Both the position numbers and the translations under genes were made by a program. Below, piece after piece: positions 17,744 through 25,621 of a stretch of DNA of 64,000 bases. The DNA is taken from the NCBI RefSeq assembly GCF_016703145.1, contig NZ_JADJCO010000005.1, forward strand, positions 248,001-312,000, given 5' to 3'. The DNA is from Ottowia sp. Its GTDB lineage: Bacteria > Pseudomonadota > Gammaproteobacteria > Burkholderiales > Burkholderiaceae_C. The stretch's first letter is position 1; every line of letters starts with the position of its first letter. The notes under the pieces are model-generated. The model ran no database searches, was not told the DNA's origin, and saw nothing but the letters and a program-made list of their open reading frames with translations.

Positions 17744-19135
17744 CTACACCTGTCGGCTGCGCGCCAGCGGCGGATTGGCGGCGAAGTACTTCTGGATGCC
17801 GCTGATGAGCGCGTTGGCCAGGTCGTTCTGGTAGGCCTCGCTGCGCAGCTTGCGCTCCTCGTCGGGGTTGCTGATGAAGGCGGTCTCCACCAGCACGCTC
17901 GGCACGTCGGGGTTGCGCAGCACGGCGAAGTTGGCGCGCTCGACGCTGCGCTTGTGCAGCCGGCCGACGCCGCCGATGTGGCCCAGCATGGCGTCGCCCA
18001 GCTTCAAGCTGTCGCGGATCTGCGCGGTGGTGCTCATGTCCAGCAGGGCGCGCTGCACCAGCGAATCCTTGGCCTCGACGTTGACGCCGCCGATGCGGTC
18101 GGCGTCGTTCTCCTTGTTGGCCAGCCAGCGCGCGGCGGTGCTGGAGGCGCCGCGCTCGGACAGTGCGTATACGCTGGCGCCGCTGGCCTCGGGCCGCATG
18201 AAGGCGTCGGCGTGAATGCTGATGAACAGGTCGGCGCCGACGCGCCGCGCCTTCTGCACGCGCGTGGCCAGGGGGACGAAGAAATCGGCGTCGCGCGTCA
18301 GGAAGGCGCGCATGGGGTTGCCGCCCACGGTGCTGTTGTTGAGGCGATCGCGCAGCTTCAGCGCCACCTGCAGCACCACGTCCTTCTCGCGCGTGCCGCC
18401 GGGGCCGATGGCACCGGGGTCCTCGCCGCCGTGGCCGGGGTCGAGGGCGACGATGATCAGGCGGTCGGTGCGCGCGGCCGCGTCGGGCGGGCGCGCGGCC
18501 GGCGCGCGGGCGGTGGCCGTGCTGCCCGGGCGCGCCGTGGTGTTGGCGCGCTCGATCTGGCGGGCGATCAGCTCGCCCAGCGAGTCGGGGGCATCCGGCG
18601 GCGGCGCGGCGCGCGCGCCGGCGGGCGGGGCACTGCCCAGCTCCTTCATGCGCTCGGCGATCAGCGCCTCCAGCGGGTCGGGCGGGTGGGCGGGGTAGAG
18701 GTCGAACACCAGCCGGTGCTGGTAGGCCGCCACGGGCGCCAGGGTGAAGACCTGCGGCTTGCTGTCCTGCTTGAGGTCCACCACCAGGCGCACCACGCCC
18801 GGCGCGTTCTGGCCGACGCGGATGCCGGCGATGTTCGGGTCGTCGCGCCGCACCTTGGCCACCAGTTCGCGCAAGGCCGGGTTCAGGTCCAGCCCGTCGA
18901 TGTCCACCGCCAGCCGGGGCGGCGAGCCGACCATGCGGTGCGTGGCCTTGAGGGCGGCGTCGGACTCGATGGTGACGCGCGAGTAGTCCTCCGCCGGCCA
19001 CACGCGCACCGCCACGATGCCGGCGCCGCGCGCGATGTGGTGGGGGCCCAGCAGCAGCACCACGGTACCGGTCTTCAGCAACTGCCGGCGGTGGGGGGAG
19101 GCGGCGGGCGAGGGGGGCAGGGGGGGGGGGGTCAT
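17744..19135 (-). CDS. amiC: N-acetylmuramoyl-L-alanine amidase, AmiC-like
   Basis: A 463-residue periplasmic zinc amidase that cuts the bond between muramic acid and the peptide during cell separation. The start has a Tat-type signal (HRRQLLKTGTVVLLLG). An AMIN domain follows (about residues 40-145), then a proline/alanine linker and the Amidase_3 domain (LDPGHGGEDPGAIG, ISIHADAF, and the catalytic Glu in VLVETAFISNPDEE). Its ATG overlaps the tsaE stop. Codons 2-5 fall in a run of 12 C (coding strand), so the frame downstream of the start is exposed to slippage. Membrane localisation depends on that signal. Confidence 0.94.
   Translation of the reverse strand: MTPPPLPPSPAASPHRRQLLKTGTVVLLLGPHHIARGAGIVAVRVWPAEDYSRVTIESDAALKATHRMVGSPPRLAVDIDGLDLNPALRELVAKVRRDDPNIAGIRVGQNAPGVVRLVVDLKQDSKPQVFTLAPVAAYQHRLVFDLYPAHPPDPLEALIAERMKELGSAPPAGARAAPPPDAPDSLGELIARQIERANTTARPGSTATARAPAARPPDAAARTDRLIIVALDPGHGGEDPGAIGPGGTREKDVVLQVALKLRDRLNNSTVGGNPMRAFLTRDADFFVPLATRVQKARRVGADLFISIHADAFMRPEASGASVYALSERGASSTAARWLANKENDADRIGGVNVEAKDSLVQRALLDMSTTAQIRDSLKLGDAMLGHIGGVGRLHKRSVERANFAVLRNPDVPSVLVETAFISNPDEERKLRSEAYQNDLANALISGIQKYFAANPPLARSRQV
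19120..19131. repeat. Homopolymer G12/C12 tract at the amiC start
   Basis: Twelve G on the plus strand, read as C12 directly after ATGA of amiC (codons 2-5). A second run of six G lies just to the left (19112-19117 region). Such a tract changes length readily in replication and shifts the amiC frame when it does. Confidence 0.9.
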
Positions 19136-19632
19136 TCGGTCAGCTCCCGCAGCAGGCGTGCGCCCAGACCAGTGGGGGCGGCCAGGTGCACGGCGCGCGC
19201 CTCGCCGGGCTGCAGCGCGATGCGGAGCACCAGGTCGGCCGGGGGCAGCACGGTGGCGGCGTGTTCGGGCCATTCGGCCAGCTTCAGGCCGGGCGCGGCG
19301 AACAGGTCGCGAAAGCCCGCGTCCTCCCACTCGCGCGGGTCGGCGAAGCGGTAGAAGTCGAAGTGCGACACGCTCAGGCCGCCGGGCGTCTCGTGCGGCT
19401 CGACCACGGCGTAGGTCGGGCTCTTGATGCGGCCCTGTACGCCCAGGGCGCGCAGCAGGTGGCGCACGAAGGTGGTCTTCCCGGCGCCCAGCTCGCCTTG
19501 CAGGGCGATGAAGGCGTTGCGCAGGCCCGGCAGGGCGGCCAGGCGCCGGGCGAAGGCGGCGGTGTCGTCCTCGGTGCGCCACAGCAGGCGGGCGGCGGGG
19601 GGGCTTTCTACAATCCGGGCGTGACTGGACAT
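19132..19632 (-). CDS. tsaE: tRNA threonylcarbamoyladenosine ATPase TsaE
   Basis: A 166-residue P-loop protein that works with TsaB and TsaD in making t6A at position 37 of tRNAs decoding ANN codons. The Walker A motif GELGAGKTTFVRHLL is near residue 46, followed by GRIKSPTYAVVEPHE and HFDFYRFADPREWEDAG, both typical of TsaE. The stop overlaps the amiC ATG, a common gene pair. The ATG (19632) overlaps the divergent start of queG, so the two genes share their promoter region. Confidence 0.95.
   Translation of the reverse strand: MSSHARIVESPPAARLLWRTEDDTAAFARRLAALPGLRNAFIALQGELGAGKTTFVRHLLRALGVQGRIKSPTYAVVEPHETPGGLSVSHFDFYRFADPREWEDAGFRDLFAAPGLKLAEWPEHAATVLPPADLVLRIALQPGEARAVHLAAPTGLGARLLRELTE
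19609..19614 (+). promoter_or_regulatory. Probable -10 box for queG
   Basis: TACAAT is placed 6 bases before the GTG at 19621, so a transcript would begin at or next to that GTG. It lies inside the tsaE coding sequence. Confidence 0.4.
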
Positions 19633-20718
19633 GGCGCGCAAATCGATTCTGAAACGCTGATGGCCGGCGTGCGCAACTGGGCGCGGGCGCTGGGGTTTTC
19701 GCAGGTCGGCGTGGCGGGGGTGGATCTGTCCAGCGCCGAACCCGGTCTGATGCAATGGCTGGCCGCCGGGTTCCATGGCGGCATGGGCTACATGGCCGCG
19801 CACGGCTTGAAGCGCGCGCGGCCGGCGGAGCTGGTGCCGGGCACGGTGAGCGTGATCACCGCCCGCATGAACTACCTGCCGCGCGCCACGCCCGAGGGCT
19901 GGCAGGCGATCGAGCTGCGGCGCCTGGAGCGCCCGCGGGAGGGCGTCGTGTCGCTCTACGCCCGCGGCCGCGACTACCACAAGGTGCTGCGCGCGCGGCT
20001 GCAGAAGCTGCAGGAGCGCATCGCGCGGGAGATCGGCCCCTTCGGCCACCGCGTGTTCACCGACTCGGCGCCGGTGCTGGAGGCCGAGCTGGCCGCGCGC
20101 AGCGGCCAGGGCTGGCGCGGCAAGCACACGCTGGTGCTGTCGCGCGAGGCGGGGTCGATGTTCTTTCTGGGCGAGATCTACGTCGACCTGGCGCTGCCGG
20201 CCACGCCACCAGCCAGCAGCCACTGCGGCAGTTGCCAGGCCTGCATCGACGTCTGCCCCACGCGCGCCATCGTGGCGCCCCACCGGTTGGATGCGCGGCG
20301 CTGCATCTCCTACCTGACGATCGAGCACGACGGCCCCATCGACGAGGCCCTGCGCCCGCTGATGGGCAACCGGGTGTACGGCTGCGATGACTGCCAACTG
20401 GCCTGCCCGTGGAACAAGTACGCCGGCCGCAGTGCCCTGCCGGACTTCGATGCGCGCGACGGCCTGAGCGGCGCGGCGCTGGCCGACTGGTTGGGCTGGT
20501 CGGAGGCCGAGTTCCTGCGTCGCACCGAGGGCGGCCCCATTCGCCGCATCGGCCACGAGCGCTGGCTGCGCAACGTGGCCGTGGCCCTGGGCAATGCGCT
20601 GGCGGCGCTGCCCGCGCACGACGCGCGCGCCGAGCCCCTGCGCGCCGCGCTGCGGGCGCGCGCCGGGCACCCCAGCGCCTTGGTGCGCGAGCATGTTCAA
20701 TGGGCGCTGGGCCGTTGA
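19621..20718 (+). CDS. queG: Epoxyqueuosine reductase
   Basis: A 365-residue cobalamin- and iron-sulfur-dependent enzyme that does the last step of queuosine synthesis in tRNA. Marks are ARALGFSQVGVAGVDLSSAEP, VFTDSAPVLEAELAARSGQGWRGKHT (cobalamin region), then two 4Fe-4S clusters (HCGSCQACIDVCPTRAI and YGCDDCQLACPWN), and a C-terminal HEAT-like tail. Start: GTG 19621 gives a complete N-terminus and is at the predicted transcription start; ATG 19660 is the alternative and loses 13 residues. It is divergent from tsaE, overlapping at the starts. Confidence 0.93.
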   Translation: MTGHGAQIDSETLMAGVRNWARALGFSQVGVAGVDLSSAEPGLMQWLAAGFHGGMGYMAAHGLKRARPAELVPGTVSVITARMNYLPRATPEGWQAIELRRLERPREGVVSLYARGRDYHKVLRARLQKLQERIAREIGPFGHRVFTDSAPVLEAELAARSGQGWRGKHTLVLSREAGSMFFLGEIYVDLALPATPPASSHCGSCQACIDVCPTRAIVAPHRLDARRCISYLTIEHDGPIDEALRPLMGNRVYGCDDCQLACPWNKYAGRSALPDFDARDGLSGAALADWLGWSEAEFLRRTEGGPIRRIGHERWLRNVAVALGNALAALPAHDARAEPLRAALRARAGHPSALVREHVQWALGR

Positions 20719-20724
20719 GTGGGG

Positions 20725-20790
20725 GCGATTGCTAGCGTTTTTGCGCATGGCGTCGGCGCGGGGATTGCGCAGGATGCTGCCATTTTCATA
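20725..20790 (+). repeat. Dispersed repeat, copy 5 (degenerate)
   Basis: The order GCTAGC, GGCGTCGGCGCGGGGATTGCG, then CCATTTTCATAGCA resembles the family but with more changes than other copies. It is right after the queG stop, the usual place for this family. Confidence 0.4.
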
Positions 20791-20806
20791 GCATTCCGGG
20801 GCGGCG

Positions 20807-21778
20807 TCAACCGCGCGCCGCCAGGGGGCCCAGCACGCCCAGCGCCCACGGCAGGCTGAGCACGCCGAGCACGGTCGAGAGCGTCACCAGCCCCGCCACG
20901 TAGGGGCCGTTGTAACCCATGCGCGCGGCCAGCACGTAACAGCTCGACGAGGTGGGCAGGGCCGAGAAGATGAGCAGCACCGTCGTTTCCGCCGCGCCCA
21001 GCCCCAGGGCGCGGGCCAGCAGCCAGGCCACCACGGGCAGCAGCAGGTGCCGGATCGCCAGCAGGGCCGCGCCCAGCGCCTTGCCCTGGGCCAGGCTCTG
21101 CCATTGCATGCCGGCGCCAGCGGCCATCAGGCCCAGCGCGATCGACGCCGCGCCGATGCGCGACACCGTGGGCGCCAGCCAGGTCGGGACGGTCAGGCCG
21201 GCCAGGTTGGCCGCCAGCCCCAGCGCCGTGGCGATGATGAGCGGGTTGCGCGCCAGCTCGCCGGCAAAGCCGCGCCCGGCGTGCCGCGCCATCGGCCACA
21301 CCGCCGCCACGTTGAACAGCGGCACGCACACGCCGATCAGCACCGCGATGAGCTGCAGGCCCTGCGGTCCTGCCAGCCGCTCGGCCAGGGCCAGGCCGAT
21401 GAAGGAGTTGAAGCGGAAAGCGACCTGCGCGCTGGCGGCGTGCTCGCGCGCGTCGATCCGGCCGCGCAGCAGCGGCAGATGGGGCAGGGCGTAGGCCAGG
21501 GCGATGCCGGCGAGGCCCAGGGCCAGCCCGCTGGCCATCAGGCCGGAGGCGGCGTGCAAGTCCAGCGGCGTGCGCACGATCGACTGGAACAGCAGCACCG
21601 GAAACAGAAAAAAATACACCAGCGGCTCCACCGCCTGCCACACCGCCCGGTCGAGCGCCGTGTGGCGGCACAGCAGGTAGCCGATCAGGATCAGCGAGAA
21701 ATCCGGGAAAAGAAGCTGGGCGTAGTGCACCGCGCGAGGATAGCGGGGCACAGTGAGGGTTTGTCCTTGGAAATTCAT
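20807..21778 (-). CDS. AEC family transporter
   Basis: A 323-residue membrane protein with ten predicted segments in two five-helix repeats, the auxin efflux carrier fold. Visible are FPDFSLILIGYLLCR, GLALGLAGIALAYAL, RFNSFIGLALAERLAGPQGL, and the C-terminal SALPTSSSCYVLAARMGYNG. Bacterial members move small carboxylates such as malonate or malate. The start at ATG 21778 has GGTGAG upstream; a GTG further in is possible. It is divergent from a Bug receptor gene; a shared carboxylate substrate is a contextual guess. Confidence 0.85.
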   Translation of the reverse strand: MNFQGQTLTVPRYPRAVHYAQLLFPDFSLILIGYLLCRHTALDRAVWQAVEPLVYFFLFPVLLFQSIVRTPLDLHAASGLMASGLALGLAGIALAYALPHLPLLRGRIDAREHAASAQVAFRFNSFIGLALAERLAGPQGLQLIAVLIGVCVPLFNVAAVWPMARHAGRGFAGELARNPLIIATALGLAANLAGLTVPTWLAPTVSRIGAASIALGLMAAGAGMQWQSLAQGKALGAALLAIRHLLLPVVAWLLARALGLGAAETTVLLIFSALPTSSSCYVLAARMGYNGPYVAGLVTLSTVLGVLSLPWALGVLGPLAARG

Positions 21779-21856
21779 TCTCACCCGTTGAAACATGCAG
21801 TTAGGATCGACGCTCCAAACCGTGTTCAGTCCAGACCACTCAAGGAGGCCCCATCC

Positions 21857-22819
21857 ATGCAACGCCGTCACCTGATCGCGCTCGCCGCGGCTACCTTCGC
21901 CACCGGCACCGCCGTGGCGCAGACCTACCCCACCAAACCCATCCGCCTGATCGTGCCCTTCGCCCCCGGCGGCACCACCGACATCATCGCCCGCGTGGTC
22001 GGCGAACCGCTGGGCCGCGCGCTGGGCCACCCCGTGATCGTGGACAACAAGAGCGGCGCGGGCGGCGCCATCGGCGCGCTGGAGGCTTCGCGCGCCGCGC
22101 CCGACGGCTACACGCTGAGCGTGGCCACGGTGTCCACCACCGCCGCCAACCCGGCCATCAACAAGAAGATCGGTTACGACCCGGTGAACGACTTCGTGCC
22201 GGTGATCAACATCGCCGCCACGCCCAACGTGCTGGCCGTCAACCCGGCCGTGCCGGCCAAGGACTACAAGAGCTTCGTGACGCTGATCAAAAAGGAGCCG
22301 GGCAAGTATTCATTCGCCTCGTCGGGCGCCGGCGGCATCGGCCACCTGCAGATGGAGCTGTACAAGAGCCTGACTGGCCTGTTCATCACCCACATCCCCT
22401 ACCGCGGCGCCGGCCCGGCGCTGAACGACGTGGTGGCCGGCCAGGTGCCGATCATGTTCGACAACCTGCCCTCGGCGCTGCCCTTCATCAGGTCGGGCAA
22501 GCTGGTGCCCATCGTCGTGGCCGCGCCCGAGCGCCTGAAGGACCTGCCCGACACGCCCACCTTCAAGGAAGTGGGGCTGGAGCCGGTCAACCGCATGGCC
22601 TACTACGGCATCCTGGCGCCCAAGGGCACCCCCAAGGACATCGTCGACAAGCTGAACGCCGCCACCAAAAAGGTGCTGGAAGACCCGGGGGTCAAGAAGC
22701 GTATCGAGGACACCGGCTCGCTCATCATCGGCAACACGCCCGAGCAGTTCGCCCAGCAGATCAAGGACGAATTCGCCGTGTACCAGCAGGTGGTGGCCAA
22801 GCAGAAGCTGAGCCTCTGA
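21857..22819 (+). CDS. Bug-family solute receptor (TTT system)
   Basis: A 320-residue periplasmic binding protein of the tripartite tricarboxylate transporter receptor (TctC/Bug) family. The signal peptide ends in TGTAVAQ, then YPTKPIRLIVPFAPGGTTDIIAR, the classic opening. HIPYRGAGPALNDVVAGQVPIMFDNLPSALP and GILAPKGTPKDIVDKLNAA also fit the family. AGGAGG stands 8 bases before the ATG. No TctA or TctB genes are nearby, as is common for the large Bug sets of Burkholderiales. A hairpin terminator follows 25 bp after the stop. Confidence 0.93.
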   Translation: MQRRHLIALAAATFATGTAVAQTYPTKPIRLIVPFAPGGTTDIIARVVGEPLGRALGHPVIVDNKSGAGGAIGALEASRAAPDGYTLSVATVSTTAANPAINKKIGYDPVNDFVPVINIAATPNVLAVNPAVPAKDYKSFVTLIKKEPGKYSFASSGAGGIGHLQMELYKSLTGLFITHIPYRGAGPALNDVVAGQVPIMFDNLPSALPFIRSGKLVPIVVAAPERLKDLPDTPTFKEVGLEPVNRMAYYGILAPKGTPKDIVDKLNAATKKVLEDPGVKKRIEDTGSLIIGNTPEQFAQQIKDEFAVYQQVVAKQKLSL

Positions 22820-22844
22820 CCGGGCACTTGCCGCAGGCTGATAG

Positions 22845-22868
22845 GCCGCCGCGCACCGGCGGCTTTTT
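22845..22868 (+). terminator. Rho-independent terminator
   Basis: GCCGCCG, a five-base loop, CGGCGGC, then TTTTT. A perfect 7-bp stem and a T run 25 bp after the Bug receptor stop. Confidence 0.9.
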
Positions 22869-23006
22869 CTCGTGTGCGCCCAGCATGGACGCACTCCTGG
22901 AGGAGTAAGTCCTGCCCAGTCCCCGGCCGCCACCGTCCGCGCAGGCCATGCCTCCGGGAAACTCGGCTGCTGGCGCGGTCTGTCCATCAGCTGGTATTTT
23001 AATTTC

Positions 23007-23030
23007 TATACATGCACACATATGCATATA
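23007..23030. promoter_or_regulatory. Candidate ArsR operator (imperfect palindrome)
   Basis: TATA, CA, TGCA, then a spacer and TGCA, TATA: an A/T-rich inverted repeat directly upstream of the ArsR-family start. It is typical in position and kind for autoregulation by this family. If the protein starts at the ATG 23012, the palindrome is inside the coding sequence, so I prefer the later start. Confidence 0.45.
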
Positions 23031-23032
23031 CA

Positions 23033-23434
23033 ATGACCGATACCCGCCCCTATTCTCAGCGGCAGAAGATGAGCGCCCCGACCCAAGACGCCCTGCGAGC
23101 CCAAGCCATCAACTCGGCAATGGCCGTGCTGGACGATCCGCTGTTCAAGGCTTTGCAGGAGCCGTCGCGGGTCGCCGTGCTTCGGCAACTCATGCTGCTG
23201 GGCCGGGCCGACGTGGGACAGATCGCCGAGAAGTTGCCTCAGGAGCGCTCGGTGATCTCGCGGCACCTGCAACTGCTGCTGGAGGCCGGGATCGTGCGCA
23301 TGGAGCGCGCCGGACGCCATCGCATCTACGAGGTGGATGGGCCGACGATCCTGCGCAAGTTCGAGGTCATCTTGCGTGAGGTCGGCCAGCTCGCACCCTA
23401 CTGCTGCCCTGCGAATGGCTCAGAAAACAAATGA
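23033..23434 (+). CDS. ArsR-type winged-helix regulator
   Basis: A 133-residue repressor of the ArsR/SmtB type: DPLFKALQEPSRVAVLRQLMLLGRADVGQIAEKL, then the recognition helix QERSVISRHLQLLLEAGIVRMERAGRHRIYEVD. The usual CVC metal site in the alpha-3 helix is absent. Instead the protein ends in a Cys pair (LAPYCCPANG), a likely thiolate ligand set for arsenic, antimony or another soft metal. Starts at 23012, 23033 and 23069 are possible. It heads a small cassette; the base composition is visibly lower in GC than the surroundings, suggesting transfer. Confidence 0.85.
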   Translation: MTDTRPYSQRQKMSAPTQDALRAQAINSAMAVLDDPLFKALQEPSRVAVLRQLMLLGRADVGQIAEKLPQERSVISRHLQLLLEAGIVRMERAGRHRIYEVDGPTILRKFEVILREVGQLAPYCCPANGSENK

Positions 23435-23500
23435 TCGCCTTCCTCACATTTTTGCCCATTGAATGCATGCATGCGCACACCTGTCCATGAGAGCTCACTC

Positions 23501-24589
23501 ATGAAGACTCTGCAAACCCTCGTCATCGGCGGCGGCCAGGCCGGCCTGGCCATGGGCTGGCACCTCGCGCAGCAGCAAATCAGCTCCCTGATTCTGGAAG
23601 CTTCCGACCGCTCTGGCGGCGCATGGCGAAGCTACTACGACAGCCTGGAATTGTTCTCGCCCGCCGGTTATTCCGCGCTACCCGGCATGCCATTTCCGGG
23701 GCCGCAGGCACGTTATCCACGCCGCGATGAAGTCGTGGACTACCTGGACGACTACGCGCGGAAATTCCGGTTGCCGATCCGCACCGGGGAAAAGGCGGTG
23801 GACGTCGCTCGCACCGAAGACGGGTTCGAAGCCGTAACGTCCAGCGGCCAACGCTATCGTGCTAGAACGGTCGTCGCGGCCTCTGGCGCGTTCGGCATGC
23901 CCCATATTCCATCCATCGAGGGGAAAGAGCACTTCCGCGGGCGCATGCTGCACAGTGCCGAGTACCTCAATCCAAAAGAATTCCTGGGGCAGCGCGTCAT
24001 CGTGATCGGCGGTGCCAATTCCGCCGTGCAGATCGCCACGGAACTCGCGGGGATCGCCCGCGTGACGCTGGCCACCCGGCAACCGATCCGCTTCGTCCCA
24101 CAGCGCTTCCTCGGGCTGGATTTCCATTTCTGGGTGAAGTGGACAGGCCTGGAGCAAACACGCTGGCTGAACGATCAAAGCACCTCGGTGCTCGACAGCG
24201 GCCAATACAGCCACGCGATCAGGACCGGGCGATTGCCGCGCCGGGAAATGTTCACCCGCATCACCGCGCACGGCGTGATCTGGCCGGATGGAGCAGAAGA
24301 ACAAGTGGATGCCCTGCTGTTCGCAACGGGCTTCCGTCCGAATGCTTCCTACCTTCGCGAGCTGGGCGGCATTGACGCCGACAACCGCCTGGCCCAGCGC
24401 AATGGCATCGCCCAAGGCATCCCCGGCCTCTACTTCGTGGGGTTTCCAAGGCAACGCAACTTTGCTTCAGCCACCCTGCGTGGCGTGGGCGCGGATGCGG
24501 CCCACATCATGCCGCGTCTGCTCGAACACTTGCACGAGCGCGATCAGCAGGCCGGCAAGATCAATACATTCGGAGCCCTGGCGTCATGA
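23501..24589 (+). CDS. ArsO-like flavin-dependent monooxygenase
   Basis: A 362-residue flavoprotein of the flavin-containing monooxygenase type. The FAD motif is LVIGGGQAGLAMGWHLAQ (residues about 6-23); FSPAGYSALPGMPFPG follows. The NADPH motif is VIVIGGANSAVQIATELAG, and the ATG motif DALLFATGFRPN is near residue 270. This arrangement matches the ArsO-type proteins encoded in arsenical gene clusters, whose reaction is not firmly known. The start ATG 23501 is preceded by GAGAG. Its stop overlaps the next start by ATGA, so it forms an operon with the membrane protein. Confidence 0.8.
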   Translation: MKTLQTLVIGGGQAGLAMGWHLAQQQISSLILEASDRSGGAWRSYYDSLELFSPAGYSALPGMPFPGPQARYPRRDEVVDYLDDYARKFRLPIRTGEKAVDVARTEDGFEAVTSSGQRYRARTVVAASGAFGMPHIPSIEGKEHFRGRMLHSAEYLNPKEFLGQRVIVIGGANSAVQIATELAGIARVTLATRQPIRFVPQRFLGLDFHFWVKWTGLEQTRWLNDQSTSVLDSGQYSHAIRTGRLPRREMFTRITAHGVIWPDGAEEQVDALLFATGFRPNASYLRELGGIDADNRLAQRNGIAQGIPGLYFVGFPRQRNFASATLRGVGADAAHIMPRLLEHLHERDQQAGKINTFGALAS

Positions 24590-25422
24590 ATGCGATGACT
24601 TGGCTGGCGCCCCTTTCATCGTGGCTCGTGATGCTTCACCTTGGCGCGCAAGCCTATGTGCAGCACGACGCGCCGTCCTCCCGGCCGGGTGTCGCTTTCT
24701 ATCTGGCGCACTACGGCGCGCCCCTGGCCGTCGTTTTCCTGCTCGGCCACGCCGGCGTGATCGGTTCGCATGAAAGCCTCGGACTGGCCGTCTGCGTGCT
24801 CTCGGGCGTGGGGACGTCGGCCGTCCCCTGGGCGCTGCGCGATGGTGCCAGCGCTGGCGCAATGACCCGAAGGCTCGCGCTCGGCGCAACCGTCGCATTG
24901 ATCGCCTTGCCGCTGGCCTCGCTCGCCTATGCGGATCGAGATCACGCGTTGATCCGTTTCGCCGTGACGGCCTCGATACTCGTCGGCGTCTTGTGGCTGC
25001 CGTGGCGCCTGGGCCGGTTGCTGCTGCGGCACGCGTGGCTCCCGAAGCCCGGTCTTGCGGTTCTTGGGACTGCCGCCACGCTCTCGGTCATCGCACTGAT
25101 CCTGCTGGTGGCCTGGCACGAGTTGCCCCGACTGCCGGAGCGCCCCTGGTTGATCGCGGCGTGCTTCCTGCTCGTGACCACGCAAGGCGTGGGTGGTGCC
25201 TTGCTGGATGCGCGCACGGGGCTGGCGACAACAGCGGTTATCCGCAACCTCACGCTCGCCACCCTGGTGCTTGTGATCGATGAGCGAACCGCCAACGCCG
25301 TGACTGCGCTCGCCGCCTTCGGAACACTGATGTATCTCGGAGTCTGGCCCACGTCCCGGCTGGCAAGACTGCTGGGCGCGCCCAGGCCAAGCACGGCAAC
25401 AGCGGAGCAGGACACACGATAG
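24586..25422 (+). CDS. Unrecognised polytopic membrane protein
   Basis: A 278-residue protein with about eight hydrophobic segments that I do not recognise with confidence. It overlaps the flavoprotein gene by 4 bp (ATGA), so it belongs to the same operon. The late segment GGALLDARTGLATTAVIRN, then LTLATLVLVIDERT, faintly resembles the RHPGLA region of the bile-acid:sodium symporter/Acr3 superfamily; if so it may be a divergent exporter. This is inference only. Low-GC codon choice continues through it. Confidence 0.75.
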   Translation: MNAMTWLAPLSSWLVMLHLGAQAYVQHDAPSSRPGVAFYLAHYGAPLAVVFLLGHAGVIGSHESLGLAVCVLSGVGTSAVPWALRDGASAGAMTRRLALGATVALIALPLASLAYADRDHALIRFAVTASILVGVLWLPWRLGRLLLRHAWLPKPGLAVLGTAATLSVIALILLVAWHELPRLPERPWLIAACFLLVTTQGVGGALLDARTGLATTAVIRNLTLATLVLVIDERTANAVTALAAFGTLMYLGVWPTSRLARLLGAPRPSTATAEQDTR

Positions 25423-25547
25423 GACGAGCAACCCACGGTTGGCTTGCCGCCACCAAGTGACTTGGCGCTTGGTCCCTATCAGCCGCTTTTCCTTGACAGG
25501 GGGGTTTCGCGAGCCAGGTGTTCTGAGGGGAGGCGCTTGACGCCGGC

Positions 25548-25612
25548 GTTTTTATGCTCTTCTGCTATTGATAGAATAGCTTGCGGCGCAATACCCATAA
25601 GGACTTGAGCCA
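25548..25612 (-). repeat. Dispersed repeat, copy 6
   Basis: On the minus strand: GGCTCAAGTCC, GGGTATTGCGCCGCAAGC, TATTCTATCAATAGCAG. It is the copy closest to the one inside mutL. It ends about 10 bp before the xerD ATG, one of the few copies on the 5' side of a gene. Confidence 0.75.
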
Positions 25613-25621
25613 CTATTCATC

